A DNA stretch of 43,118 bases from JAGVXH01 sp043810285 (GTDB lineage Archaea; Nanobdellota; Nanobdellia; Pacearchaeales; GW2011-AR1). Position numbers and translations under genes: made by a program. Positions 1 to 7,744 of the stretch are shown piece after piece. How positions within the stretch are numbered: position 1 is the stretch's first letter; the number at the start of each line of letters is the position of its first letter. The notes below the pieces were generated by a model. That model did no database searches, was not told where the DNA came from, and saw nothing but the letters and a program-made list of their open reading frames with translations. Location: assembly GCA_043810285.1 (NCBI GenBank), contig JBDROH010000010.1, positions 1-43,118 of the forward strand, written 5' to 3'.

Positions 1-1
1 A

Positions 2-178
2 TGTAATAGATTAATAATTTCGGCAAAACAACCAAACGGACTTGTTTTAGTTCCATTTGTCGGTTCTGGTTCAGAGATTGTTTCAGCAAAGATAAATGGA
101 TTAGATTTTATTGGATTTGACCTTAACCCAGAATATATAGATTTAGCGAATGAAAGATTAAAACATACAAATATCTAA
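2..178 (+). CDS. C-terminal fragment of a DNA methyltransferase (beta-type, partial)
   Basis: The gene enters from the left window edge; only the last 58 residues are visible. They hold the AdoMet-binding motif I, PFVGSGSEIVSA, followed by the second-strand motif GFDLNPEYIDLANERL, and then the stop. A motif I at the very C-terminus is the circularly permuted order of beta-type N4-cytosine or N6-adenine methyltransferases of type II restriction systems. The stop codon lies next to the convergent stop of the TaqI-like endonuclease, so this is probably the protecting enzyme of that pair. M.TaqI itself is a gamma-type enzyme with motif I at the N-terminus, so the partner here is of a different class. 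Target base and recognition sequence cannot be read from this fragment. Confidence 0.8.
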   Translation, partial: CNRLIISAKQPNGLVLVPFVGSGSEIVSAKINGLDFIGFDLNPEYIDLANERLKHTNI

Positions 179-179
179 A

Positions 180-944
180 TTATATTTTTTTAGAATCAAT
201 ATCTTCTTTCTTTGGCAAAAATGTATCTTTTGTAAAAATAATAAAGCCATTAGGTAATCTATCAGTTCTTTTATCATCCATAAATCTTTTATAACCTGTC
301 CTAATCTCTCCCTTCTTTGTTTTTGGATTATCAAAAATATCACTATTAGGGACTTCATAATAGATATCAATATTTTCTCCCTCTGATACTCTTCTTGATA
401 ATGGTTTTCTACTCATTACACCGCTGTAACTTGCCTTCTTAACTTGATAGTTTAATTTTTTACCCCCATAATTAACTCTTATATCTGCACCAAGAGAATC
501 CAACTCACGAGACATTTCAACAGACCCTTCTCCAAATACCGATTCTGCAACATATCCACCATGTATTTGAGTAATTAAACCAGCCCAAGTTCTATATATT
601 CTCGCTTTTAATCCACGATAAAAACAAGATTCGCACATTTCAACATATTCCCTAAAAGCTTCTAATAATTCCTTTTTCTCTTTTAAGTAAATATCATAAA
701 ATTCATCAAAAGAAATAAAATTTTTCTCTTCCCAATAAACCTTATATAATAAATTAATTGCTTGTATATCCATTCTTTTTACCCCAAAAGAATCACATAA
801 TTTTTTAGGTAATACCAAATCCATCTCAACTATCTTGATATGAGCATACTGTTTTCTATATCCTCCCAAATCAACCGTTTTAAGAAATTCCGTAAATTCT
901 TCTAATTTATTGTCTTTTTTAGATAAATCTTTCTTAAATGCCAT
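180..944 (-). CDS. TaqI-like type II restriction endonuclease
   Basis: This 254-residue protein matches the length and core of TaqI/TthHB8I-type endonucleases, which cut TCGA. Residues about 112-135 (LKARIYRTWAGLITQIHGGY) are followed by ELDSLGADIRV and LNYQVKK. D149, D154 and K170 keep the spacing of the catalytic D137, D142 and K158 of TaqI. TCGA specificity is inferred from family membership, not demonstrated. The ATG at 944 has a TTTTTAATATTC element about 24 bp upstream, fitting a leaderless promoter. The gene converges on the methyltransferase with a 1-bp gap between stop codons. Its 5' side abuts a surface-protein gene that has lost its start, suggesting the restriction-modification pair was inserted here. 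Confidence 0.8.
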   Translation of the reverse strand: MAFKKDLSKKDNKLEEFTEFLKTVDLGGYRKQYAHIKIVEMDLVLPKKLCDSFGVKRMDIQAINLLYKVYWEEKNFISFDEFYDIYLKEKKELLEAFREYVEMCESCFYRGLKARIYRTWAGLITQIHGGYVAESVFGEGSVEMSRELDSLGADIRVNYGGKKLNYQVKKASYSGVMSRKPLSRRVSEGENIDIYYEVPNSDIFDNPKTKKGEIRTGYKRFMDDKRTDRLPNGFIIFTKDTFLPKKEDIDSKKI

Positions 945-1285
945 AAAACAAGCAAGAAAAAGAATATTAAAAACCTATCTACCAACCGCTAAGGTAACAA
1001 TGTAATCAATCACTTACTGATACTCTTTACGCAAGTATAACTTGGAATTACAACCAAACACAAGCAGCAATAGATTATGTTGATGCACAAGGCTTTATTA
1101 CAGAAGGTATAGAAAACAACACAGCTGGCTGGATATTAAACTTTACAAAAATATTTTCTAATGATTGGAGTAATGTAACAATCACAGAAGCTCAAATAAG
1201 TGACTTGGGTAGTTATTTGACTGAAGAAAGTGATCCTCTGTTTGTTGCTGAAAACTCAAGTTTATGGGCTGAAGCTAAAAATAAA

Positions 1286-1414
1286 TACAATGCAACTTAT
1301 GATGCGAACATGGCTAATAATTCTTGGAATCAAAGTTTAGCTGACACACTTTATTCAGGAATTGAATGGAATTATAATCAAACAGCTCCTGCAAACACTT
1401 ACACAGATAATCAA
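1286..1414 (+). repeat. 129-bp direct repeat, copy 1
   Basis: This is an exact copy of 1814-1942, offset by 528 bp (176 codons), so the reading frame is kept. It encodes the WNQSLADTLYSG...WNYNQT unit of the surface repeat protein. Perfect nucleotide identity, including third positions, points to recent duplication or gene conversion. Confidence 0.95.
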
Positions 1415-1813
1415 TTAACAAATTATATTCAATCAGGAGTAGCTGATGGTTGGACTATTAAATATCAAAACATATCTAATCTTCCAACCTGCGGAGCTAA
1501 TGAGCATTTAGATTTTGATGGAAGTGTTTTAAGCTGTACTGCTGATGCTGCAGGAAATTCATCTTGGAATCAAAGTTTAGCTGACAGCATTTACATAGCT
1601 CAAAGTGAAGAAGCAAATCTTAATGTTAATTCTTCAACATGGTGGGCTTCTGTTTCAGGATGGGTTTCAGGATGGTTTGTTAATAATGCAGGGAATTTAG
1701 AATTTAATGAAACAAAACTAAATAATACAATTGATGCAAAAGCTTCAGCTTATAATGAAACTGATTATATTGACGGAATTATTTCAGATAACAATGCATC
1801 TTGGCTTTCAACT

Positions 1814-1942
1814 TACAATGCAACTTATGATGCGAACATGGCTAATAATTCTTGGAATCAAAGTTTAGCTGACACACTTTATTCAGGAATTGAATGGAAT
1901 TATAATCAAACAGCTCCTGCAAACACTTACACAGATAATCAA
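1814..1942 (+). repeat. 129-bp direct repeat, copy 2
   Basis: Exact in-frame copy of 1286-1414. The sequences diverge immediately after the shared TCAA at the 3' end and before TACAA at the 5' end, so the conserved block is sharply bounded. A third, diverged unit is present at about 1004-1060 at the broken 5' end of the gene. Confidence 0.95.
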
Positions 1943-2264
1943 ATTAATGCGGTCAATACAACTGCCAACATAGATTCTTTAGGATACTTAAATAAATCAG
2001 GAACAAATGCAAATCAGGATGTTAATATTTCTCCATATAATCTTCAGGCAGGAAATTTAACTTTAACACAAAAAATAACATTTTCATTAGGAGAGATAAT
2101 AGATAATATTGTAGATGGATGGATTACAATTACTGGAAGCTTAGATGTTACAGGAGATATTAATGCAACTGGAAATATTACCACAACAGATACTTTTTGT
2201 TTTACAGCAGATTGTTCAGCTAAAATGTATTATAATGGGAGTGGAATAATAATCGCAAGCTAAA

Positions 2265-3908
2265 ATGAAATTGGAATTAATAAACAAAAAGAGTATAGTA
2301 TTAAGTTTATCTGTATTCTTTATAATAGGAGTTATAATAATAAGCAATATTGATTTTAACCAAGTAAAATCACAACTTCCCGGACTCCAAATTTCTGAAC
2401 AAGAAACTGAAAAAGGAAAAATAATAACAATCTCTGCTCCGGATGAATTAAATTATGAAAATGTATTGGGTTATACTGAACTTTCAAAAGAGGCTCTTGC
2501 AGAAAAAATCCATTTATATCATTTGACTAAGCAAGATAAACAAGAAATTGAAGTTGAAAAATATGATAAAAACAATAATGGTTTAATTGATTATATTGAA
2601 TGGAATGTTCCTCATTTATCAAACCAGACTTATGAATTAGAAATAATCATAATAGACGCAGAACATTTGGATTCAAATAAGAACTTTATTTCAAATATTT
2701 ATGAAGAAGTTGAAGCAATAGATAACATAACTTACACAATTCCAGAAAACCAATATGTTCGAGCATATTTTGAAACAAATTTAACTAATAAAAATGTAAT
2801 AGATATTTATGTCCATAATACTGAACCTTCAACAATTGAAGTTTATGAAAAAGATTCTGATGTTGTTATAGGAAGGATTGAGAATGTTTTGCAAGGTATT
2901 TATTATATTGAATTAAATCATTCTGAAAGCCAGTCTATTTTTGATTTGAAATCTGTTGGAGGAGACATAGTTTATGATTTTATACACGACGCAGCTTCCT
3001 TATCAGACCAAAGTTTTTCTACAGATGATGCAGATAATACTATAGCCGTAGGAGAGCCAACTACAATAACCGCATCTTACAAAGCGCTTGCTGCTGAATG
3101 GATTGGCGAATTTACAGTTCAGGTCGGGGGAGCGACTCAAATAACAAATGTTTGTGGAGATGGAAGACCTGTTTATCTTACTGATTGTGATGTGGGAGAT
3201 GGATTGCCAGGAGATTGCGTATGCACACCAACTTATACTGTAAGCTGTCCTAGTAGTGGATGGACTAAAAATACAGTAGACACAGTAATATGGACAGTTC
3301 AAGGATGTACTGGGGGAGGAGGAGAATTAACTTATAACACCCTAGCTTTAAGTGGAATCGGTGCTATTAGTTTCTCAGATGTTTTAACTGTAAATAACCC
3401 TCCTGATTTGGAATATCCACAATTTTCGGATTACTGGGATGACAATGGAACTTTAGTTGGAGGTGGAAAAGCTAATTTCAATGTAACTGTGATTTCAACA
3501 AATGGAACTGTTCAATTAGAGATTGACGGTAATAACATTACTGCAACAAATTTAACAATGAATGTTTATAATGCTTCTTATACATTTTCAAGCGCAGGGA
3601 CTTATGAGTATACTTGGAATAGTTGGGGGAATGGGACTGCTAATAATTATAATTTTTCAGTAACTCAAAGTTATGTTGTTAATGCTTCTCCTGATACTTG
3701 TACGGCTCCGGAGTCTGGAAATTGGGCTATTGATTGTTCTGATGATTGTGTTTGGGCAACTGATTTTTCTGTTCCTGCAAATATTAGTATGATTGGTTCG
3801 GGGACGTTGATTTGGAACGCAAATATGACTATGAGTGCTGGGAGTTGGGAGATTTACAAAGGAGATGGTTGTGATATGGTGATTAATTCTGCAGGGAGTA
3901 TAAGATGA
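2265..3908 (+). CDS. secreted surface protein with a calcium-binding-type loop
   Basis: The protein has 547 residues with an N-terminal hydrophobic segment (about residues 10-28) preceded by lysines, acting as a signal or anchor. Residues 101-112, DKNNNGLIDYIE, fit an EF-hand or dockerin-type calcium loop: D1, N3, N5, G6, D9, E12. The remainder is beta-rich, Asn/Thr-rich and carries several Cys pairs (for example VCGDGRPVYLTDCDVGDG), as expected of an exported, disulfide-bearing protein. The start is 1 bp after the preceding stop, and the 3' end overlaps the next start by ATGA, so the three genes form one operon. No family was recognised; surface-layer or adhesin-like is the best description. 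Confidence 0.65.
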   Translation: MKLELINKKSIVLSLSVFFIIGVIIISNIDFNQVKSQLPGLQISEQETEKGKIITISAPDELNYENVLGYTELSKEALAEKIHLYHLTKQDKQEIEVEKYDKNNNGLIDYIEWNVPHLSNQTYELEIIIIDAEHLDSNKNFISNIYEEVEAIDNITYTIPENQYVRAYFETNLTNKNVIDIYVHNTEPSTIEVYEKDSDVVIGRIENVLQGIYYIELNHSESQSIFDLKSVGGDIVYDFIHDAASLSDQSFSTDDADNTIAVGEPTTITASYKALAAEWIGEFTVQVGGATQITNVCGDGRPVYLTDCDVGDGLPGDCVCTPTYTVSCPSSGWTKNTVDTVIWTVQGCTGGGGELTYNTLALSGIGAISFSDVLTVNNPPDLEYPQFSDYWDDNGTLVGGGKANFNVTVISTNGTVQLEIDGNNITATNLTMNVYNASYTFSSAGTYEYTWNSWGNGTANNYNFSVTQSYVVNASPDTCTAPESGNWAIDCSDDCVWATDFSVPANISMIGSGTLIWNANMTMSAGSWEIYKGDGCDMVINSAGSIR

Positions 3909-5581
3909 TTAAAAAAAAGTTGTTTTGGTTTTGTTGGTTTTGTTTGTTTTGTGTTCAGGGTGTTTTTGCGTTGACGGCAAATTCTTCGAATTATTCAGTT
4001 AGTATGTTTGGGACGGGTATGGCTACGGCGACTCCTTCTTCAATAAACTATAACTCAACTATTTTATCAGAGGCGAGGGGGACGACGCGGAATGCCGAGA
4101 ATGATTTGTATACGGTGAATGTTGGTTTTTTTGATAATGTGGGTTATTATAGGACAGTGAGTATAACTTCTTATACAATTTATCCGACATCTGCCGTTGT
4201 GGGCTCGACGATAGGGTTGTCTATTTCTGCTTTGAATTATGAGTCTGTGTGGGCGAAGATAACGTCTCCGAATGCTCAGGTGCAAATTTTGAATCTTATT
4301 AATGGGGGGACTGTTGATTATGTTCCGAGTCCTTCTGTCGTTGGAACGTATGAAGTGGTTTTTTATGCTAATAGTTCTACTGGAGCGATTGCGAGTGTTG
4401 TGGATTCTTTTGAGTTTACGGCGCAAGTGGTTGTTCCTCCTGTTGAGCAGCCATCAGGAGGCGGAGGGGGTACAACAATAATAGAAACGTGTGCATATAA
4501 TTGGGATTGTATTCCGTGGAGTGTTTGTTCGGATGGGAAACAAAAAAGAGAGTGTAAAAACATTGGAACATGTACTGGAAATGAAAGTAAACCGATAGAA
4601 GAAATGCAATGCTCAGAATCATTATTTGATATTATCTTAAAATTTAAAGAAATAGGATTAACTCAAAATGAGACCTTAAAGTTTAGTGTTGAATTAACTG
4701 AAACAAAAGGCATTGAAAAAATCGATGTTCATATAAAATATTCTATTATTGACAGCAATAATAATGAGATTTGGAGCCAGATAGAAACAAGAGCGGTTCA
4801 AGGAAATTTAAGCTATGAAAAAGAGATGAGCGAAATGAAATTAAAAGACGGGAATTATATTTTAAGAGTAGATATTCTTTATGGTAACTTGCAAAGAGCC
4901 TTTGCTGAGCAAAAACTTACAATCAAAGGGGGGAAAATACCTATAGAAGAATCTATATCTTCCCTCCAGAAAACCAACATATTTGTATTTGTGGTTATCG
5001 GGATTATTGTCCTGTTTGCTGTCTTGCTTACTTTGTATTTATTAATCAAATTTAAGAGGATTTCAACCGTGTTTGGTAAAATAGAAAGAAGAAGGGGAAA
5101 ATATAAAAGAAAACATCTTGTTTTTGGTTTTGTTGCTTTATTGATTGTTGCACTTTTAACAATAATCTTCAAAACAAATATAACTGGAAGGGTTATCGAT
5201 AATTTATCTTCTTATAATAGGGGATTAATATTAATACCTATTATAATAATCTTTTTTATTGTTTTGTTAATTGTACTAAGGAAAAAGGTTGTTTTAGTTT
5301 GTGGAAAAATTATTGAATTTTTATCTAAAAATAAAAAACATCCTTCAAATAGTATTTTGGGTTTAATGAATAAGAAAGTTTATTCAGAGAGCGGACATTA
5401 TTTTGGAAAAGTAAATGATATTATTTTAGGAGAAAATAGAATTGAAAGCCTGAAAGTTAAGATAGATAAAAAATATAGAGTTAAGATAAAGGGAGTAATA
5501 ATTAATTATAAACATGTAAAAGGCGTTAGTGAAATAATAATTATTGAAGAAAAAGTTGCCGAAGAAATGAAGAAACATTAA
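3905..5581 (+). CDS. membrane protein with TSP1-like segment and C-terminal PRC-barrel-like domain
   Basis: The protein has 558 residues. A signal peptide (residues 1-22) is followed by an Ig-like/beta-rich ectodomain and a Gly-rich spacer. From C196 comes a thrombospondin-type-1-like stretch (WDCIPWSVCSDGKQKREC). Three hydrophobic segments lie at about 358-381, 404-421 and 440-460. The last about 75 residues (LGLMNKKVYSESGHYFGKV...) read like a PRC-barrel: an initial KKVY, GxxxGKVxDI and a beta-rich tail. The PRC-like domain would be cytoplasmic and the TSP-like part outside. It overlaps the upstream gene by 4 bp. The 5' third is visibly richer in G and C than the 3' half, hinting at a mosaic gene. 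The specific role is unknown. Confidence 0.6.
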   Translation: MIKKKLFWFCWFCLFCVQGVFALTANSSNYSVSMFGTGMATATPSSINYNSTILSEARGTTRNAENDLYTVNVGFFDNVGYYRTVSITSYTIYPTSAVVGSTIGLSISALNYESVWAKITSPNAQVQILNLINGGTVDYVPSPSVVGTYEVVFYANSSTGAIASVVDSFEFTAQVVVPPVEQPSGGGGGTTIIETCAYNWDCIPWSVCSDGKQKRECKNIGTCTGNESKPIEEMQCSESLFDIILKFKEIGLTQNETLKFSVELTETKGIEKIDVHIKYSIIDSNNNEIWSQIETRAVQGNLSYEKEMSEMKLKDGNYILRVDILYGNLQRAFAEQKLTIKGGKIPIEESISSLQKTNIFVFVVIGIIVLFAVLLTLYLLIKFKRISTVFGKIERRRGKYKRKHLVFGFVALLIVALLTIIFKTNITGRVIDNLSSYNRGLILIPIIIIFFIVLLIVLRKKVVLVCGKIIEFLSKNKKHPSNSILGLMNKKVYSESGHYFGKVNDIILGENRIESLKVKIDKKYRVKIKGVIINYKHVKGVSEIIIIEEKVAEEMKKH

Positions 5582-5841
5582 GGAGAGCATCTGTAAGTAT
5601 TAGCAATAATATAGCCGAAGGATGCGGTCGTAAGACTGACCGAGATTTTTGTAGCTTTTTGTATAATTTTATGGGTAGCTTAAAAGAATGTGAAAACATC
5701 CTATTAATCGCAAAAGACTTAGGTTATATTTCTCAAACTGATTTTATAAGATTAGATGAAAAATTAAGTGAGTTTGGAAGCAAGCTAAACGCATTTATTA
5801 AGGGTGTTAATGCAAGAATTGCAGGAGTAAAAAATGCCTAA
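5548..5841 (+). pseudogene. truncated four-helix-bundle (23S rRNA intervening-sequence type) protein
   Basis: In the frame open from 5548 the translation contains RRASVSISNNIAEGCGR followed by DFCSFLYNFMGSLKECENIL. These are hallmark motifs of the small four-helix-bundle family often called 23S rRNA-intervening-sequence protein (also relatives of Avd). Normal members have about 45-50 residues before this motif; here only about 12 remain and no ATG or GTG precedes it. The first in-frame ATG (5659) lies after the family signature. The 5' part is overlapped by the end of the surface-protein gene, so recombination seems to have replaced the front half. The stop overlaps the next gene's start. Confidence 0.65.
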
Positions 5842-6043
5842 AAAGGGTTCGGAAGGCGGAAAGATTAAAAAGAAATTAAACCTCGAATTTATCAAAGACC
5901 CTACTACCCTCGACCTAACACCTACTTCCCCTCAAATGCTCAGAGCGAATCCTGGAGGGGCTATTCCACCATTCGTTGTTAAACTTCTACGGAAACTTTA
6001 TAAAGCAAAATTCAAGTTAACTTTAATGAAAGGTAAGAAGTAA
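5834..6043 (+). CDS. small basic protein of unknown function
   Basis: A 69-residue basic protein starts MPKKGSEGGKIKKK and ends KLTLMKGKK. A central proline-rich stretch (LDLTPTSPQMLRANPGGAIPP) precedes a predicted helix. The ATG overlaps the stop of the truncated four-helix-bundle gene by 8 bp. No domain was recognised. Base composition in the middle is noticeably more GC-rich than the neighbours, so a remnant of foreign DNA is possible. Bases 5946-5975 can form a hairpin (CGAAT/ATTCG and TGGA/TCCA arms), which may be coincidence. It could be a real small gene or a chance frame. Confidence 0.35.
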   Translation: MPKKGSEGGKIKKKLNLEFIKDPTTLDLTPTSPQMLRANPGGAIPPFVVKLLRKLYKAKFKLTLMKGKK

Positions 6044-6069
6044 TTCTTTCGGTTCATTGATAAAGTAAT

Positions 6070-6180
6070 ATGAAAAGAAGCTCAAGACGTTGGAAAAAGA
6101 AAGGTCAGATGCGTTGGAAGTGGCAACGTAAAAGACTTAAGAAAGAAAAGCGAAAGAGAAAGCTTAAGAGAAATAGGTAG
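6070..6180 (+). CDS. rpl41e: 50S ribosomal protein eL41
   Basis: This 36-residue, almost entirely basic peptide (MKRSSRRWKKKGQMRWKWQR...KRNR) has the WKWQRKRLKKEKRKRK helix typical of eL41. eL41 is a single-helix protein at the ribosomal subunit interface found in archaea and eukaryotes. Many archaeal versions begin at the second methionine (MRWKWQ), so the first 13 residues may be an extension or the true start may be 6109. It lies 26 bp after the small unknown gene and before the RFC promoter. Composition and length leave few alternatives. Confidence 0.8.
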   Translation: MKRSSRRWKKKGQMRWKWQRKRLKKEKRKRKLKRNR

Positions 6181-6209
6181 GACCGTATTCTATTTGATTA
6201 CAATAATCC

Positions 6210-6216
6210 TTATAAA
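6210..6216 (+). promoter_or_regulatory. TATA box of the RFC operon
   Basis: TTATAAA is centred about 25 bp before the ATG at 6238. With archaeal TATA-to-start spacing this places transcription start at the A of that ATG. It selects 6238 over the upstream GTG (6217) and ATG (6226) and implies a leaderless mRNA. Confidence 0.65.
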
Positions 6217-6237
6217 GTGAGGTTAATGTTTTTGATA

Positions 6238-7236
6238 ATGAGTGAGCATTATAATTCGGAGGTGTGGACTGAGAAGTATCGTCCAAAGAAGTTTGATAGT
6301 ATGGTGGGTCAGGAGGAGATTATTCGGAGGGTTAAATCTTTGACGAATTCTATGAATATTCCTCATTTGCTTTTTGCAGGACCTGCGGGAACTGGGAAGT
6401 CGACTTTGGCTTTGATTGTTGTTAAGAGTTTGTTTGGCGAATCCTGGAGAGAGAATTATTTAGAGTTGAATGCTTCAGATGAGAGGGGGATTGATGTTGT
6501 GCGTCAGAAGGTTAAGGATTTTGCTAGGACAAGGGCTATTGGAGATGTGCCGTTTAAAGTTATCTTTTTAGATGAGGCAGATGCTTTGACTAGAGAGGCT
6601 CAGCAGGCTCTGAGGAGGACCATGGAAAATTTTACTAGCACTTGTAGGTTTATTATGTCTTGTAATTATTCTTCGAAGATTCTTGATCCGATTCAATCTA
6701 GAACGGTGGTATTTAGGTTTCAACTTTTGGAGAAGAAGGATATTAAGAAGCGGATTGATTTGATTGCGGAGAGTGAGGGGTTGTCGATTAGTGCGGATGC
6801 GTTTGATGCTTTATATGAATCGAGTGAAGGTGATTGTCGTCGTGTGATTAATTTGTTACAAGCTACAGCATCGATTTCTCCGAATATTACTCCTGATTTG
6901 GTTAACACCATTGTTTCGAAGGCGAAGCCGTCGGATATTAAGATTGTTTTGGATTATGCATTAAGCGGGGATTTTGTTAATTCAAGAGAGAAGCTTTTAG
7001 ATATTATGTTGAGAGAATCTATTTCTGGGCAGGATGTTATTAAAGCGATTCAGAAGGAGATTTGGAATTTACCAATTGATAATTTATTAAAAGTTAAGCT
7101 GACTGAAAAGACTGGTGAGGCTGAGTTTAGATTGGTCGAAGGGGCGGATGAGTTTATCCAGCTTGAGGCTTTGCTTGCAGGATTTATTTTAGCAGGTATT
7201 GGCGGAGTTAATGGAGTTGAAAAGGGGGCTGAGTAG
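6238..7236 (+). CDS. rfcS: replication factor C small subunit (clamp loader ATPase)
   Basis: RFC-S forms the clamp loader with RFC-L and loads PCNA onto primed DNA. The 332-residue protein starts MSEHYNSEVWTEKYRPKKF, the family's RFC-box opening. It has Walker A GPAGTGKST, Walker B VIFLDEADALT, sensor 1 (MSCNYSSKI) and the SRC-type arginine finger (PIQSRT), followed by the collar domain. Length is normal, and no intein is present although this gene is a common intein host in archaea. The chosen start matches the TATA spacing. It is the first gene of a four-gene operon ending in rfcL, with 2-4 bp gaps or overlaps between genes. Confidence 0.95.
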   Translation: MSEHYNSEVWTEKYRPKKFDSMVGQEEIIRRVKSLTNSMNIPHLLFAGPAGTGKSTLALIVVKSLFGESWRENYLELNASDERGIDVVRQKVKDFARTRAIGDVPFKVIFLDEADALTREAQQALRRTMENFTSTCRFIMSCNYSSKILDPIQSRTVVFRFQLLEKKDIKKRIDLIAESEGLSISADAFDALYESSEGDCRRVINLLQATASISPNITPDLVNTIVSKAKPSDIKIVLDYALSGDFVNSREKLLDIMLRESISGQDVIKAIQKEIWNLPIDNLLKVKLTEKTGEAEFRLVEGADEFIQLEALLAGFILAGIGGVNGVEKGAE

Positions 7237-7238
7237 TT

Positions 7239-7742
7239 ATGGTGAATTTTGAACGGCTTTTTGAGGTTTATGAATTTGCAAAAGAAGCACATGGAAATCA
7301 GAAAAGAGAAACTGGAGAATCATACATAACTCATCCCGTTGCTGTTGCAAATATTGCACAAAGTTATGGTGCTGATGATAAAACTATTTATGCTTGTCTT
7401 TTGCATGATGTTGTTGAAGATACTTGCGTTTCGTTTGAAGAAATTAAAAATAGATTTGGTAAAAGTGTAGCTTATTTAGTAGATGGGGTTACTAAAATTG
7501 AGGGGGATAAGGTGGGGACTCGTTTAAAGGTTTGGGAGTATGCTAAAATTGATAAACGGGTTGCATTGATTAAACTTGCGGATAGGATCCATAATGTTTC
7601 TAATCCAAAGGATGATTTAGAGTGGAGAAAAGATTATATGGTTTCTACAAATTTTTATATTGGGGTTGGTCGTGAGTTTGATTTTGATGATATGGCTTCT
7701 AAGCTTGAAGAATTAAATAAAGGTTTTGGAGAATTAGAGTAA
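7239..7742 (+). CDS. HD-domain protein, MESH1/SpoT-type alarmone hydrolase-like
   Basis: This 167-residue single-domain protein has all metal and catalytic motifs of the (p)ppGpp hydrolase domain: H32 (YITHP), H56-D57 with E60-D61 (LLHDVVEDT) and D115 (IKLADRIHN). There is no synthetase, TGS or ACT domain, so it resembles the small alarmone hydrolases (MESH1/SAH). Hydrolysis of ppGpp or of another nucleotide such as NADPH is inferred from the family. It starts 2 bp after the rfcS stop and is 2 bp from the next gene, so it is co-transcribed with the clamp loader. Whether this organism makes ppGpp cannot be seen here. Confidence 0.75.
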   Translation: MVNFERLFEVYEFAKEAHGNQKRETGESYITHPVAVANIAQSYGADDKTIYACLLHDVVEDTCVSFEEIKNRFGKSVAYLVDGVTKIEGDKVGTRLKVWEYAKIDKRVALIKLADRIHNVSNPKDDLEWRKDYMVSTNFYIGVGREFDFDDMASKLEELNKGFGELE

Positions 7743-7744
7743 GG

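Larger units (their letters stand above)
998..2263 (+). pseudogene. Asn-rich surface repeat protein lacking its 5' end
   Basis: The frame is open from 998 (TAA at 995-997) and has no ATG before internal sequence. The first visible residues, NQSLTDTLYASITWNYNQT, already belong to the middle of the repeat unit seen twice downstream (WNQSLADTLYSGIEWNYNQT). The N-terminus, including any signal peptide, is therefore missing and the break lies just before 998. A TTG at 1205 could act as a start but would also begin inside the repeat region. About 420 residues remain: Asn/Thr/Ser-rich repeats with many N-x-S/T sequons, then a C-terminal segment LDVTGDINATGNITTTDTFC. Such proteins are common, unnamed surface proteins in DPANN genomes (recalled, not searched). 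The stop is 1 bp before the next gene. It may be translated from an upstream fusion or be dead. Confidence 0.6.

Noticed and set aside
5946..5975. Hairpin CGAAT-CC-TGGA/TCCA-CC-ATTCG as a structured RNA
   Set aside because: It lies within a plausible small coding frame, has only short arms with internal mismatches, and has no T-run or promoter of its own.
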